From CAVTND01 sp963735955 (GTDB lineage Bacteria > Pseudomonadota > Gammaproteobacteria > Burkholderiales > Burkholderiaceae_F), in contig CAVTND010000002.1 of assembly GCA_963735955.1 (NCBI GenBank), positions 326,180 to 390,179 of the forward strand: a stretch of 64,000 nucleotides of DNA, read 5' to 3'. Made by a program: the position numbers and the translations under genes. Below, one piece after another: positions 8,510 to 18,413 of the stretch. The stretch's first letter is position 1. Each line of letters begins with the position of its first letter. The notes under the pieces were generated by a model. That model was not told where the DNA came from. It worked only from the letters and a program-made list of their open reading frames with translations, and did no database searches.

Positions 8510-9544
8510 CTAGTGCATGTGCCGGTGATGCACGTCGGGATAGTGAGCGTGCGCATGGATCAGCCGACGATGGACGTGCAAATGAGTGTGTGGTTCGCGG
8601 CCGTCCCAATCAAAGTCGTGGGAGTGTCGATGATGTTCATCGTGCGAGTGGGCATGCTCGTGTTCCTGCTGCTCGTGTGTATGCAGATGCCCGTGAAATT
8701 CAGTGAGGTGCAGCCAGACCCCGGCCGCCATCAGGAGTCCCGCGGCGATCAGATGCAAAGTAACCGCATCGCCTTGAAGCAAGACCGCCAGTGCAGCACC
8801 AAAGAATGGGGCCACGGAGAAGTAGGCTCCGGCCCGTGCCGTTCCGAGATCGCGGAGCGCGAGCACAAACAATACGAGGCTGACACCATAGCCGAGGAAT
8901 CCGACCGTCATGGCCAGACCGAGGACGCCAACCGGTGGCAGCGACTGCCCCACGCAAAGCGCCAGGCCCAGATTGACAGCGCCCGCTACCAATCCTTTCA
9001 GGCCCGCGATCAACATCGCGTCATTCGCGGAAACCTTACGGGTCAGGTTGTTGTCAATGGCCCAACAAAGGCAGGCGAGCGCAATGAGAACCGAGCCAAA
9101 CGAAGCATCGCCTTGCCTCTCTGATGACCACACCAGCAGCACACCTCCTGCCACGATGGCGAACATCCCCAGCATGATTCGACGGTCGAAATTCTCCCGG
9201 AACAGGAACCAGGCCAGCAGCGCAGTAAAGACCGCTTCCAGGTTCAACAACAGCGACGCTGTCGATGCCTCGCTCGTCACCAAGCCGTACATCAGCGCCA
9301 CCGGGCCCGCCACACCACCAAACATGATGGCCCCGACAAGCCAAAGCCACTCGCTCCGCCGCGGCAGGACTATCGAGAAGTCTCGCGGGGCCAACAGTCG
9401 GCGGCCGACCAACATGAGCGACAGCCCCAAACCAGACCCGGCGTAAAGCAGCCCCGCCAAAATCAGCGGGGAGACGCTGCCAACGAGAATCTTTGCGAGG
9501 GGAGTGCTCATGCCAAAGAGCACTGCCGACCCCAGCGCGACCAT
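8510..9544 (-). CDS. EamA/DMT-family transporter with histidine-rich cytoplasmic tail
   Basis: A drug/metabolite-transporter-type inner-membrane protein with about ten hydrophobic segments in two EamA repeats (for example ALGSAVLFGMSTPLAKILVG and LYGLVTSEASTASLLLNLEA). After the last segment a tail of about 65 residues is packed with HxH and HH motifs (HLHTHEQQEHEHAHSHDEHH, then HAHAHYPDVHHRHMH). This suggests binding of a transition metal such as Ni, Co or Zn. The metal and the direction of transport are unknown. The start is ambiguous: ATG 9544 is preceded too closely by AGGAG, and GTG 9559 is an alternative. The gene is intact. Confidence 0.82.
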   Translation of the reverse strand: MVALGSAVLFGMSTPLAKILVGSVSPLILAGLLYAGSGLGLSLMLVGRRLLAPRDFSIVLPRRSEWLWLVGAIMFGGVAGPVALMYGLVTSEASTASLLLNLEAVFTALLAWFLFRENFDRRIMLGMFAIVAGGVLLVWSSERQGDASFGSVLIALACLCWAIDNNLTRKVSANDAMLIAGLKGLVAGAVNLGLALCVGQSLPPVGVLGLAMTVGFLGYGVSLVLFVLALRDLGTARAGAYFSVAPFFGAALAVLLQGDAVTLHLIAAGLLMAAGVWLHLTEFHGHLHTHEQQEHEHAHSHDEHHRHSHDFDWDGREPHTHLHVHRRLIHAHAHYPDVHHRHMH

Positions 9545-9632
9545 CACTCCTTTTCCCACGCTGTCCTTGCCTTCAATTCGATTGGCGAGCCAAGATTTTC
9601 CTACTGTTACAGGCTCCGGCAAAACGGCCGAG

Positions 9633-9760
9633 TCAGTTCGACAAGTGACGCGCGGTGATGAGCACAGCACGAAAGTCGTTCACGTTGGTCAGCGTCGGGC
9701 CGGTGATTACCGTATCGCCGAGCGCTTCGAAGAAGCCGTGGCCGTCGTCACGATCAGAAG
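9633..9760 (-). pseudogene. Detached 3' end of a glycerate 2-kinase (MOFRL) gene
   Basis: The translated tail DGHGFFEALGDTVITGPTLT followed by NVNDFRAVLI matches, residue for residue with few changes, the end of the glycerate kinase at 11468-12753. Nothing of the rest of that gene is present here. Upstream on the same strand lies a truncated acetyltransferase fragment. It is therefore a remnant left by recombination or deletion. At the nucleotide level it is similar but clearly diverged from the other copy, so it is not a recent duplication. It keeps the reading phase that the longer copy loses at its own GDTV position. Confidence 0.7.
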
Positions 9761-9787
9761 TCTCGGCGATGGACGCCCCCTTAAACG

Positions 9788-9991
9788 TCAAACTCCTACT
9801 GCCTCCCCGGCAAAGCCGAGGGGTGCCTCTTGGTCGTACAACCCAGCCAGGAACCGATCGGGATCTTGCTCGATACGCTGCAGCTCCTCCTGTGCGGCGA
9901 TGGCGCCGCGTACGTTGTCGGCCGACCAGCCTTTGCGCAGGGCCGCGACATAGCTCGGCAGATCCTCTTGCATCCACTGAACCAGCTTCAT
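9788..9991 (-). pseudogene. Truncated GNAT acetyltransferase, N-terminus only
   Basis: A 67-aa start of a protein whose N-terminal pattern (WMQEDLPSYVAALRKGWSAD, then NVRG and EELQRIEQDP) resembles the first ~60 residues of certain GNAT acetyltransferases. The acetyl-CoA-binding core is absent. It stops right before the glycerate kinase tail fragment, so two unrelated gene ends are joined here. Family assignment is by recall of the N-terminal pattern and is moderate. Confidence 0.45.
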
Positions 9992-10340
9992 GCGGCGATG
10001 CTACCGATCAACGGACGCGCCGTCCGTTTATTGGGCGATCCTCACCTGGCTCAGCGACGTCCGGAATTGGCCGATCGTGTTGAAAAACTCGCTTGGCGCG
10101 CTTGAACATGTGTCGAGTTGAAAACTCGACCTATCAGAACGGCCCAGGATCGACGATCGCCCCTCGATTGATGTGCTTCGAACACCTCCTCGGCTGCCAA
10201 AAGCGTCGAAGTTATTTACACCTCGCTTGGTGTGGACCCACAGCGCTTTGGTTAACTCGCTGATGTATTTGAGATTCTCCAAAGCCAAATGACAAGGCTC
10301 AAATCTTGCTTAGGACTGAATATGCGTACCTTCCTCGTGA
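9992..10340. other. Gene-free stretch upstream of the PEP-CTERM gene
   Basis: About 350 bases of lower GC content. Short open frames exist on both strands, but none has a ribosome-binding site, recognisable domain or steady codon bias. I see no promoter clear enough to mark. The promoter of the PEP-CTERM gene probably lies in the last 100 bases. Confidence 0.5.
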
Positions 10341-11142
10341 ATGTTCAAGGAGATGCAATTGAAAACACGTTCCGCTTAAGGCTCTTCTCGCCATCGCCAG
10401 TGTGTGCACGACCTTCGGCGCTACCGCGGCACCAGTCATCATACAAACCGGTTTGTTTACGGACGTGTTTGGGGCGAATGCGACCTTCGGCCTTGCTGCC
10501 GGAAACTATCTGCAACTAGACACTACGGTGACCTCGCCGTTCCTGCCTTCTCAGGTGACTGCGACAGCGACGTATTCGCTGGATCCGAGCATTGTTCGCG
10601 GCTTAAATTTTTACACTGCCCCGATATTTGCGGAGAAGAACTTCAATCGATTCCTGACCAATCTGAGTCTTACAAGCGCGTGGAACCTTCAGGTCACCGA
10701 TCCATCGGGCACAACAGACGGCGTTTTCAATGCGATTGCGGATCCCGAGCTGTTGCCGCTGATGCTCAATCTCCATGTGGTTCAAGACGGCACGACACCA
10801 CTCGTCGCCTGGGATCTACCCGACTTGAGCGGCTTTGACGCTGACCTCATCCGCGTCCGGGTGACCGACGCTTCCAGCGGCGTGAGATGTTCCAGAGCGG
10901 GGGCTATCCGTTTCCACGACGAGCTACATGATTCCGGATGGAGTCTTATCCGTGGGAGGGACCTATGAGTTCCGCGTGATGCTTGAATGACCTCAACGAA
11001 GCAATGCGTCTAGAGAACCGTTCCAATACGTTTTCGGGGTTGGTTACGCTTGTGCCAGAGCCGGGGAGTCTGGCTCTCCTCGGCCTTGCCGTAGCGGGTA
11101 TTGCGGCCACGCGCCGCCGGAAGAAGGAGACGGCGCAGTAGG
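10341..11142 (+). CDS. PEP-CTERM sorting-domain protein (frameshifted)
   Basis: A secreted protein tagged for exosortase sorting. It begins ATG TTC AAG GAG with a signal peptide whose hydrophobic core (LKALLAIASVCTTFGATAA) is one base out of phase with the start, near 10375. The central ~170 residues (10402 to about 10870) are beta-rich with no recognised domain. The C-terminus is VPEPGSLALLGLAVAGIAAT followed by RRRKKETAQ-stop: the VPEP motif, a transmembrane helix and a basic cluster. At least three single-base shifts (about 10375, 10865-10915 and 10988) must be repaired to join these parts. It is either a pseudogene or, more likely given the rest of the window, sequence error. GC content is lower than the flanks. 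Confidence 0.65.
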
Positions 11143-11182
11143 CGAAGCTGGAGGCTAAGTGCCGGGCGGGGCTCTCGCTCCA

Positions 11183-11450
11183 ATCCGTGCGGAGTGACAA
11201 CAAGTTGCGCGAAGGAAGGGTAGGCCGCGGATTAGTGGGATTAGAGGGGATGAAAGGACTTGAATCCGTGTAATCCGTGTTCATCCGTGGCTCGATCTGC
11301 CGCTTCGTTCAGTTGGCAGAGAACAACTCTTGCGGCGGATTGGCAAGAATTTCACGGATTGAGAACTTAATCCCTGCAAGGCCAGTTCTTCGACGGGATT
11401 GAATCCCCCTAATCCCTCTAATCCGCGGCCCACTTCGCCCTTCCCTTTCC
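11183..11450. repeat. ATCCGTG heptamer cluster inside a long inverted repeat
   Basis: The heptamer ATCCGTG occurs in direct orientation at 11183, 11264, 11273 and 11283, and inverted (CACGGAT) at 11353. An inverted repeat about 40-50 bases long frames most of them. The left arm is near 11211-11250 (GCCGCGGATTAGTGGGATTA) and the right arm near 11401-11450, whose complement contains GCCGCGGATTAGAGGGATTA. I see no ORF across it. Similar ATCCGTG-rich intergenic elements occur in various environmental bacteria, but I know of no assigned function. Confidence 0.6.
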
Positions 11451-11467
11451 GCGCGCGCAAGTCAGGC

Positions 11468-12753
11468 TCACGGCGCCGTTATTAGGATGGCGCGAAAGTC
11501 GTTCACGTTGGTCAATGTCGGTCCGGTGATCCACCGTATCGCCAAGCGCTTCGAAGAAAGCGTGGCCGTCGTTGTCGGCGAGCCGGTCCCTGGGCCGAAG
11601 TCCGAGCGCCCAGGCCCGCGCCAGGGTGTCGGGCGTGACGATGGCGCCGGCAATCTCTTCCTGACCGTCGACACCGTCAGTGTCGCCGGCGAGGGCAAAG
11701 ACATTCGCGCGACCTTCGAGCGCGATCGCCAGCGAGAGCAGGAACTCGACATTGCGCCCACCGCGTCCCTTGCCGCGCACGGTGACGGTCGTTTCGCCGC
11801 CCGACAGCAGAACGCAGGGCGCGGCGACCGGCTGGCCATGCGCGGCGACCTGATGCGCGATGCCCGCCATCACCTTGCCGACATCGCGCGCCTCGCCCTC
11901 AATGCGATCGCCGAGGATCACCGGGTTCACGCCCGCCTGCCGCGCCACGCCCGCCGCAGCTTCGAGCGCCATCTGCGGCGCCGTGATCATCCGCACCGTC
12001 GGCACGCGCGAGTCGCGCATCGTCGGGCTTGATGGTTTCGCTGCGTCCGCTTTCGAGCAGAGCCCGCACCGCGGCCGGAATCTCGATGCCGTAGCGGCGG
12101 ATCACGTCGAGCGCGTCGGCACAGGTGGTCGGATCGCCGACGGTCGGCCCGGAGGCGATGTTCGATGGGGTCGTCGCCCGGCACATCCGAGATCAACAGC
12201 GTCACGACCTGCGCCGGATGGCAGGCCGCCGCCAGGCGGCCGCCCTTGATCGCCGACAGATGGCGGCGCACGCAGTTCATCTCGTTGATCGTTGCGCCCG
12301 AAGCGAGCAGCGCCCGATTGACCGCCTGCTTGTCGTCGAGCGACAGGCCCTCGAAGGGCGCGACCAGCAGGGACGAGCCGCCGCCGGAGATCAGGCAGAT
12401 CACGAGGTCGTCCGGGCCAAGCCCGCGCACGACGGCGCCAGATGCGTTGCGCCGCTGCGATGCTCGCTGCATCGGGCACCGGATGCGCTGCCTCGATGAT
12501 TTCGATGCGCTCGCACGGCACCGCATAGCCGTAGCGCGTGACCACGAGACCCTCGATGGGTCCCGGCCAGTGCCTGCTCGAATGCACGCGCCATGGCTGC
12601 CGACGCCTTGCCGGCCCCGATCACGATCGTGCGCCCCTTGGGTGCGTGCGGCAGAAATGCAGGCAGGCAGAGCGCGGGTTGCGCCGCGCTGATCGCCGCG
12701 TCGAACATCTGCCGCAACAGCGCGCGCGGTTCGATCGCGCTCGGCTCCTTCAT
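11468..12753 (-). CDS. Glycerate 2-kinase (GckA/TtuD, MOFRL family; frameshifted)
   Basis: Phosphorylates D-glycerate to 2-phosphoglycerate, the last step of the glyoxylate/tartronate-semialdehyde route. The N-terminal glycerate kinase domain shows KGRTIVIGAGKASAAMARAF near residue 40 and a glycine-rich LISGGGSSLLVAPFEG block. The C-terminal MOFRL domain shows LLSGGETTVTVRGKGRGGRN and ends FEALGDTV...ITAP. The full protein, about 425 aa, is spread over three frames. At least four indels are needed, near 12545, 12450, 12170 and 12030, plus one near 11530 where the short copy at 9633 keeps the frame. Its start overlaps the glxR stop (ATGA), so the genes are coupled. I treat it as functional with sequence errors. 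Confidence 0.82.
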
Positions 12754-13668
12754 CTGCGCGCGCGCTCAGCGGGCGGGAGGAGCTGGCCGATCTCGAAGTT
12801 CGCAAGCTTCTCGAGCGCGCGCACCATCGCCGAGTGGTCCCACGAGGCTGCCACCGTGCGCAGCAGCAGGAATTGAACAGTTCCTGACAGCTGGCCGTAT
12901 TGGGCAGCGAGATGCCCATTTGCTTCGCGGTCGACAGGGCGAGATTCAGGTCCTTCTGGTGCAGCTCGATCCGGAATCCTGGATTGAAGGTGCGCTTGAT
13001 CATGCGTTCGCCGTGCACCTCGAGGATGCGGGACGCCGCGAAGCCGCCCATCAGCGCCTGGCGTACCTTGGCCGGATCGGCCCCCGCCTTGGCGGCCAGC
13101 AGCAGCGCCTCGCCGACCGCTTCGATCGTCAGCGCGACGATGATCTGGTTCGCGACCTTGGTGGTCTGGCCGTCGCCGTTGCCGCCGACCAGGGTGATGT
13201 TCTTGCCCATCAGTTCGAACAGCGGCTTGACCGTGTTGAATGCACTCTCGGGTCCGCCAACCATGATGGTCAGCGATGCCGCCTTGGCGCCCAGCTCGCC
13301 GCCGGACACCGGTGCATCGAGATATTCGCAGCCGAGCGCATTGATCCGTTGCGCGAAGCTCCGTGGTGTCGATCGGCGAGATCGAGCTCATGTCGACGAC
13401 GGATCTTGCCCTTGGACAGGCCGGCCGCGATGCCATTGGCATCGAACAGGGCGGACTGAACATGCGGCGTGTCCGGCACCATGGTGATCACGATGTCTGA
13501 CTTCTGTGCAACCTCCTTGCCGTTGGCACAGACCACACCGCCGATCTCGACCAATGCGTGCGGCACGCTGCCCCGGGTATACAGAAAGACCTGGTGGCCG
13601 CCCTTGATCAGGTGCCCCGCCATCGGCGCACCCATGATTCCCAGCCCGACAAATCCGACCTTGGCCAT
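12750..13668 (-). CDS. glxR: 2-hydroxy-3-oxopropionate (tartronate semialdehyde) reductase (frameshifted)
   Basis: An NAD(P)H-dependent reductase converting tartronate semialdehyde to D-glycerate, of the beta-hydroxyacid dehydrogenase family. The N-terminal Rossmann motif VGFVGLGIMGAPMAGHL is at residues 4-20. VDMSSISPI is the conserved DxSSxxP substrate block. GNGDGQTTKVANQIIVALTI holds the GxGxGxxxKxxN catalytic-lysine region. The protein of about 300 aa is split by shifts near 13385, 13350 and 12866. ATG 13668 follows AAGGACAA. It lies between hyi and the glycerate kinase in one operon, which supports the assignment. No glyoxylate carboligase gene is in the window. Confidence 0.87.
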
Positions 13669-13712
13669 TTGTCCTTCCCTTCCTTCGTTCATTCAACAAA
13701 CCAGTCAGCCAT

Positions 13713-14493
13713 TCAAACGCCGTGCGCGGCGCGCCACGCAAGTCCCTCGAGCGTCGTGCCTTTCGGCTTGTACTCGCATCCGATCCAGCCGTCATAGCCG
13801 ATCGCGTCGATGAAACCAAACAGGAAGCGATAATTGATCTCACCGGTTCCTGGTTCGTTTCGGCCCGGATTGTCGGCCAGTTGCATATGCGCAATCCGCG
13901 GCAGCTGAGCCTTGATGGTGGCCGCAAGTTCGCCTTCCATACGCTGCATGTGATAGATGTCGTACTGCAGGTAGAGATTGTCCGAGCCGACCGCAGCCAT
14001 GAGGTCGAGCGCCTGCTGGGTGCGGCTGAGATAAATACCGGGAATGTCGAACGTGTTGATCGGCTCGATCAACAGGCGAATTCCGGCCGCAGCACAGCTT
14101 GTCCGCGGCGAAGCGGAGGTTTGCGATAAGGGTCGCCTCGAGACGGTCCGCCGCCACGCCCGGTGGCGCAATCCCGGACAGGCAATTGAGCTGCTTGCAC
14201 CCGAGCGCCCGCGCATAGTCGAGCGCCTGACCTACACCATCCTGGAACTCGCCGATTCGATCCGGCAGGCAGGCAATGCCGCGCTCACCCTTGGTCCAGT
14301 CGCCGGGCGGCAGGTTGTGCAGGACCTGCACCAGGCCGTGTTTCTGCAGCCGTTCGGCAATCTGCTCTTTCGGGAAGGCATAGGGGAAAAGGAACTCGAC
14401 CCCCTTGAAGCCGGACCTGGCGGCTGCTTCGAAGCGGTCGAGGAAATCTACTTCGTTGAACAGCATCGACAGATTGGCGGCCAGCCTGGGCAT
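13713..14493 (-). CDS. hyi: Hydroxypyruvate isomerase (frameshifted)
   Basis: Interconverts hydroxypyruvate and tartronate semialdehyde. It is a TIM-barrel protein of the xylose-isomerase-like family, about 260 aa. It begins MPRLAANLSMLFNEVDFLDR, typical of Hyi. Later metal-site blocks include LLIEPINTFDIPGIYL (Glu ligand), LYLQYDIYHMQ (Asp/His) and HMQLADNPGRNEPGTGEI (His, and the Hyi-type NPGRNEPGTGE signature). One shift near 14100 separates the two halves. GGAG lies eight bases before ATG 14493. It is the first gene of the hyi-glxR-glycerate kinase operon and diverges from the BMP-type importer. Confidence 0.88.
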
Positions 14494-14732
14494 TGCGGAT
14501 CTCCACAGCTTGCATGCTCGAAGCACGCTTGCGAACACAATATCCCAAGTATCGTACCGTTCGCGCCGCACCCAGCGGAGATGCCGGTGAGCAATCGGAT
14601 CAACGCATACAAACCTGTAACACCCGACATGCGCGGAGTGGACTTGGCGCAACCCGAATCGAATCGCCGGCACGAGAGTCGACCGATCTTGCCGACCGGC
14701 CTTGACCCGGGCCGAAGCGGTCGGAGTCCTTC

Positions 14733-16322
14733 ATGGACGTAGCGACCACGGCCCCACGCGCGCGCACACCCGCGCGTATTGAGCTCATCGGAATCACCAA
14801 GACCTACGCGGGGGTTGCAGCCAATCAGGACGTGTCGCTCCGGGTCATGCCCGGGGAGATCCACGCGGTGCTCGGCGAAAACGGCGCCGGAAAAAGCACG
14901 CTGATGAAGATCATCTATGGCGTGGTCAAGCCAGACGCCGGCGAGATCTATTGGCAGGGCAATCAGGTGGTCGTGGCCAATCCTGCCCATGCGCGCGAAC
15001 TCGGCATCGGCATGGTGTTCCAGCATTTCTCGCTGTTCGAAACCCTGACGGTAGTCGAGAACGTGGCGCTGGCCCTGCCCGGACGGCGAGATTCCGTCTC
15101 GATGTCACGGCAGATCAGCGAAGTTGCCGAGCGCTATGGCCTGCCGGTCGATCCGCGACGGCTCGTGCATTCCTTGTCGGTCGGCGAGCGCCAGTGCGTC
15201 GAAATCATTCGCTGCCTTCTGGTCAACCCCACGCTGTTGATCCTGGACGAGCCCACTTCGGTACTTACGCCGCAGGCGATACCGCGTCTGTTCGAGACGC
15301 TTCGTCAGCTCGCCGCCGAAGACCGCAGCATTCTCTATATCAGCCACAAGCTCGACGAAATCCAGCAGCTGTGCACGGCCGCCACCGTATTACGCGGCGG
15401 CCGCGTTACAGGCAACTGTGACCCGCGCCAGGAAACGTCGGAATCGCTGGCGCGGATGATGATCGGTCGGGACCTGCCGCATCCGCAACACGGCGCGGCG
15501 CCCATCGGTGACGTCCGCCTTGAGCTGGCACAGCTCTCGTGTCCACCCGAAGACTCGTTCGGCACTCCACTTCGGAACCTGAATCTTCAGGTGCGCAGCG
15601 GCGAGATCGTCGGCATCGCCGGAATCTCCGGCAATGGTCAGCAGGAATTACTTGCGGTGATCTCCGGCGAACACCGGCTCGCTGAGCGCCGTGCGGTGAG
15701 CATTTGCGGGACGGCGGCGGGGCGAATGGGGGCGGGCGAGCGCCGCGCACTCGGCATGTGCTTCGTGCCCGAGGACCGCCTCGGCCGCGGCGCGGTGCCG
15801 CGCATGTCGCTCGCTGAAAACGGCTTGCTGACGGCGCATCGTCAAGGCCAGGTGAAGCATGGCCTGATTCAGTTTGCGGCGGTCGATGAATTCGCGCAAC
15901 GTTGCATCGCTGAATTCCAGGTCCGCGGTGGCGACCCGCAGACCGAAGCCCGCAGCCTGTCGGGCGGCAACCTGCAGAAGTTCATCGTCGGCAGGGAGAT
16001 TTTGCAGAAGCCCAGGCTGCTGGTTGTCGCGCAGCCAACCTGGGGCGTCGATGTCGGCGCCACGGCGTTCCTGCGCCAACGTCTGATTGACTTGCGCAAC
16101 GATGGCGTGGCCATTTTGGTCCTGTCCGAAGAGCTGGACGAATTGTTCGAGGTGGCGGACCGCATCTGCGTAATCGCCCGCGGCCGTCTGTCGCCGCTGC
16201 GTCCGATCAAGGAGACCGATGTCGAAGAGATCGGTCTCTGGATGAGCGGCATGTGGCCGGATATGACCGCGGCCAATGGCTCGCTCGCACACGAGGAGGC
16301 ACCGCGTGCAACTGAAACTTGA
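14733..16322 (+). CDS. BMP-type (nucleoside/simple-sugar) ABC importer, ATP-binding protein
   Basis: A 529-aa tandem ATPase with two ABC domains. The first has Walker A GENGAGKST at 48-56, signature LSVGERQ near 148 and Walker B LLILDEPTS near 170. The second has a degenerate P-loop (GISGNGQQELL) but keeps LSGGNLQK near 409. This arrangement is usual for importers with two permeases and a BMP-family (PnrA/Med-like) lipoprotein. GGAG precedes ATG 14733. The stop overlaps the permease start. Such importers usually carry purine nucleosides or bases; the glyoxylate-assimilation operon next door is consistent with purine or ureide use but does not prove it. The gene is intact. Confidence 0.88.
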   Translation: MDVATTAPRARTPARIELIGITKTYAGVAANQDVSLRVMPGEIHAVLGENGAGKSTLMKIIYGVVKPDAGEIYWQGNQVVVANPAHARELGIGMVFQHFSLFETLTVVENVALALPGRRDSVSMSRQISEVAERYGLPVDPRRLVHSLSVGERQCVEIIRCLLVNPTLLILDEPTSVLTPQAIPRLFETLRQLAAEDRSILYISHKLDEIQQLCTAATVLRGGRVTGNCDPRQETSESLARMMIGRDLPHPQHGAAPIGDVRLELAQLSCPPEDSFGTPLRNLNLQVRSGEIVGIAGISGNGQQELLAVISGEHRLAERRAVSICGTAAGRMGAGERRALGMCFVPEDRLGRGAVPRMSLAENGLLTAHRQGQVKHGLIQFAAVDEFAQRCIAEFQVRGGDPQTEARSLSGGNLQKFIVGREILQKPRLLVVAQPTWGVDVGATAFLRQRLIDLRNDGVAILVLSEELDELFEVADRICVIARGRLSPLRPIKETDVEEIGLWMSGMWPDMTAANGSLAHEEAPRATET

Positions 16323-17400
16323 AGCGCGCGCGCAGCCCTCGCGCCGGATGGCCCTGCTCGCGCCGCTGATCGCGGCGGCATTGACCGTCGTGGCCGGCTT
16401 CCTGCTCTTCTCCGCCCTCGATCGGAACCCGGTCACTGCTTTCTACACCTTCTTCATTCACCCGATCCGCGACCTGAACGGTCTGGCCGAGCTGCTGCTC
16501 AAGGCCTCACCACTGATGCTGATCGGGGTCGGACTCGCCTGTGGCTATCGGGCCAATGTCTGGAACATCGGAGCCGAAGGCCAACTCGTGCTCGGGGCGA
16601 TCTGTGCCGGCGGGGTCGCGCTGTTACTTGATGACGTCCAGAGCAAGTTCGTGCTGGTACCGATGATGCTCGCGGGCGTGCTGGGAGGAATGGCGTGGGC
16701 GGCCATTCCGGCCTTCCTGCGCACGCGATTCAATACCAACGAAATCCTGGTCAGTTTGATGCTGGTCTACGTCGCCAACCTGCTGCTGTCCTGGCTGGTT
16801 CACGGCCCCTGGCGCGATCCGCAGGGCTACAACTTTCCGCAGTCGAAGGCCTTCTCCGAGAGCGCCCTATATCCGGTGCTGCTCGACGGCACGCGCCTGC
16901 ATGCCGGCTTCCTGATTGCGCTGGCAGCGATTGCCGCCGGATATCTCTTTCTGAATCGCAGCTTTGTCGGCTACCAGATGCGGGTTGCCGGTCTTGCCGA
17001 AGGTGCTGCGCGCTATGCCGGTTTCAGCACGAACCGCATGATCTGGCTTGGACTGCTGATCGGCGGCGCGGCTGCCGGCATGGCCGGCATGAGCGAGGTG
17101 GCCGGCCCGATCGGTCAGCTTCTCCATCCGTTTCGCCCGGCTATGGCTTCGCCGCGATCATCGTTGCCTTCGTCGGTCGGCTGCACCCGGTTGGAATCCT
17201 GCTCGCCAGCCTGTTGATGTCCTTGCTCTACCTTGGCGGCGAAGCCGCGCCGCATGAGCCTCGGACTGCCGTCGGCAATGGCCGGGCTGTTCCAGGGAAT
17301 GCTGCTGTTCTTCCTGCTCGGATCCGATGTCTTCATCAACTACCGCCTTCGGCTCGTGCGACGCGTCAGCGCGCCGGCCGCCAGGGCAGCCGCGCTCTAG
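16306..17400 (+). CDS. BMP-type ABC importer, permease 1 (frameshifted)
   Basis: An inner-membrane permease of the BPD_transp_2 family with about nine hydrophobic helices and the conserved block CGYRANVWNIGAEGQLVLGA near residues 75-95. It starts at GTG 16306 with GAGGAGG upstream and overlaps the ATPase stop by 17 bases. The frame is lost near 17140 (after VAGPIGQL) and again near 17250. Restoring it gives SPGYGFAAIIVAFVGRLHPV, then a C-terminus ending at TAG 17400. Both shifts look like single-base errors. Confidence 0.83.
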
Positions 17401-17413
17401 CAAGCCCGGGAAC

Positions 17414-18334
17414 ATGAGCGAACTCTTCACCGCCGCTCTCGCCGCAACGATCGCCGCCGGCACGCCGCTGGTGTTCGCTGCCTCGGGTGAACTGATCGTC
17501 GAGAAATCGGGAGTGCTCAATCTCGGCGTCGAAGGAATGATGCTGGTCGGCGCCATCGCCGGTTTTGCCACTGCGATATCGAGCGGCAGCCTGGTCCTCG
17601 GCGTGTTCGCTGGAATGGCAGCGGGGGCTGCACTGTCGTTCCTGTTTGCGATCCTGACTCTCAAGCTGATGGCCAATCAGGTCGCATCGGGCCTCGCCTT
17701 GACGCTGTTTGGGGTCGGGCTGGCGTCCTTCGTCGGCAAGCCGTTTGAAAGTTCGACTCTCCAGGCTTCTGGGCCGTTTGCCCTGCCCTGGTTGTCCGAA
17801 ATCCCGTTCGTCGGGCCGGTCTTCTTCACTCAGCATCTGCTGGTCTACGTATCGTGGGCGCTGTTCGCCGCGATCAGCTGGTTCCTGACTCGAAGTCGGG
17901 CCGGACTGGTATTGCGTGCGGTGGGCGAGTCGCCCGAGTCAGCACATGCGATCGGCTACCCGGTGATTCGCATCCGCTTTCTCGCGACGCTCTTCGGTGG
18001 TGCGATGGCCGGGCTGGGTGGCGCCTTCCTGTCGGAGTTCTATGCGCCACTGTGGGCCGAGGGCCTCGTGGCCGGCCGCGGCTGGATTGCACTGGCGCTG
18101 GTCGTGTTCGCGACCTGGCGACCGGCCCGCGTGATGGGCGGCGCGTATCTGTTCGGCGGAGTGACGATCGCGCAGTTTTTCGCGCAGGGTGCCGGCATCG
18201 AAGTCTCTGCACAATTGCTGTCGGCGCTGCCCTATCTGGCGACGATCATCGTGCTGGTGATCATCTCGCGCGATATCGCTACGATTCGCCTCAATTCGCC
18301 GGTCTCGCTCGGTCGCCCTTATCGGCCTGACTAG
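17414..18334 (+). CDS. BMP-type ABC importer, permease 2
   Basis: An intact 306-aa permease of the same family as permease 1. It begins MSELFTAALAATIAAGTPLV and has the conserved SGVLNLGVEGMMLVGAIAGF (ASGELIVEKSGVLNLGVEGM region, residues ~25-55). Eight to nine membrane segments are seen. The ATG lies 13 bp after the permease 1 stop. The importer therefore has the standard ATPase-permease-permease-binding-protein order. Confidence 0.88.
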   Translation: MSELFTAALAATIAAGTPLVFAASGELIVEKSGVLNLGVEGMMLVGAIAGFATAISSGSLVLGVFAGMAAGAALSFLFAILTLKLMANQVASGLALTLFGVGLASFVGKPFESSTLQASGPFALPWLSEIPFVGPVFFTQHLLVYVSWALFAAISWFLTRSRAGLVLRAVGESPESAHAIGYPVIRIRFLATLFGGAMAGLGGAFLSEFYAPLWAEGLVAGRGWIALALVVFATWRPARVMGGAYLFGGVTIAQFFAQGAGIEVSAQLLSALPYLATIIVLVIISRDIATIRLNSPVSLGRPYRPD

Positions 18335-18413
18335 ATCCAGGTCACGGCGAGATTCAAGACTCAGCCTGATCGATCATCCTTTCCTTTCACTCGACAGCGC
18401 ACGGAGACGCTTG

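Noticed and set aside
10028..10288. A minus-strand 86-codon frame upstream of the PEP-CTERM gene
   Set aside because: It has no ribosome-binding site, no recognisable pattern and composition unlike coding sequence nearby.
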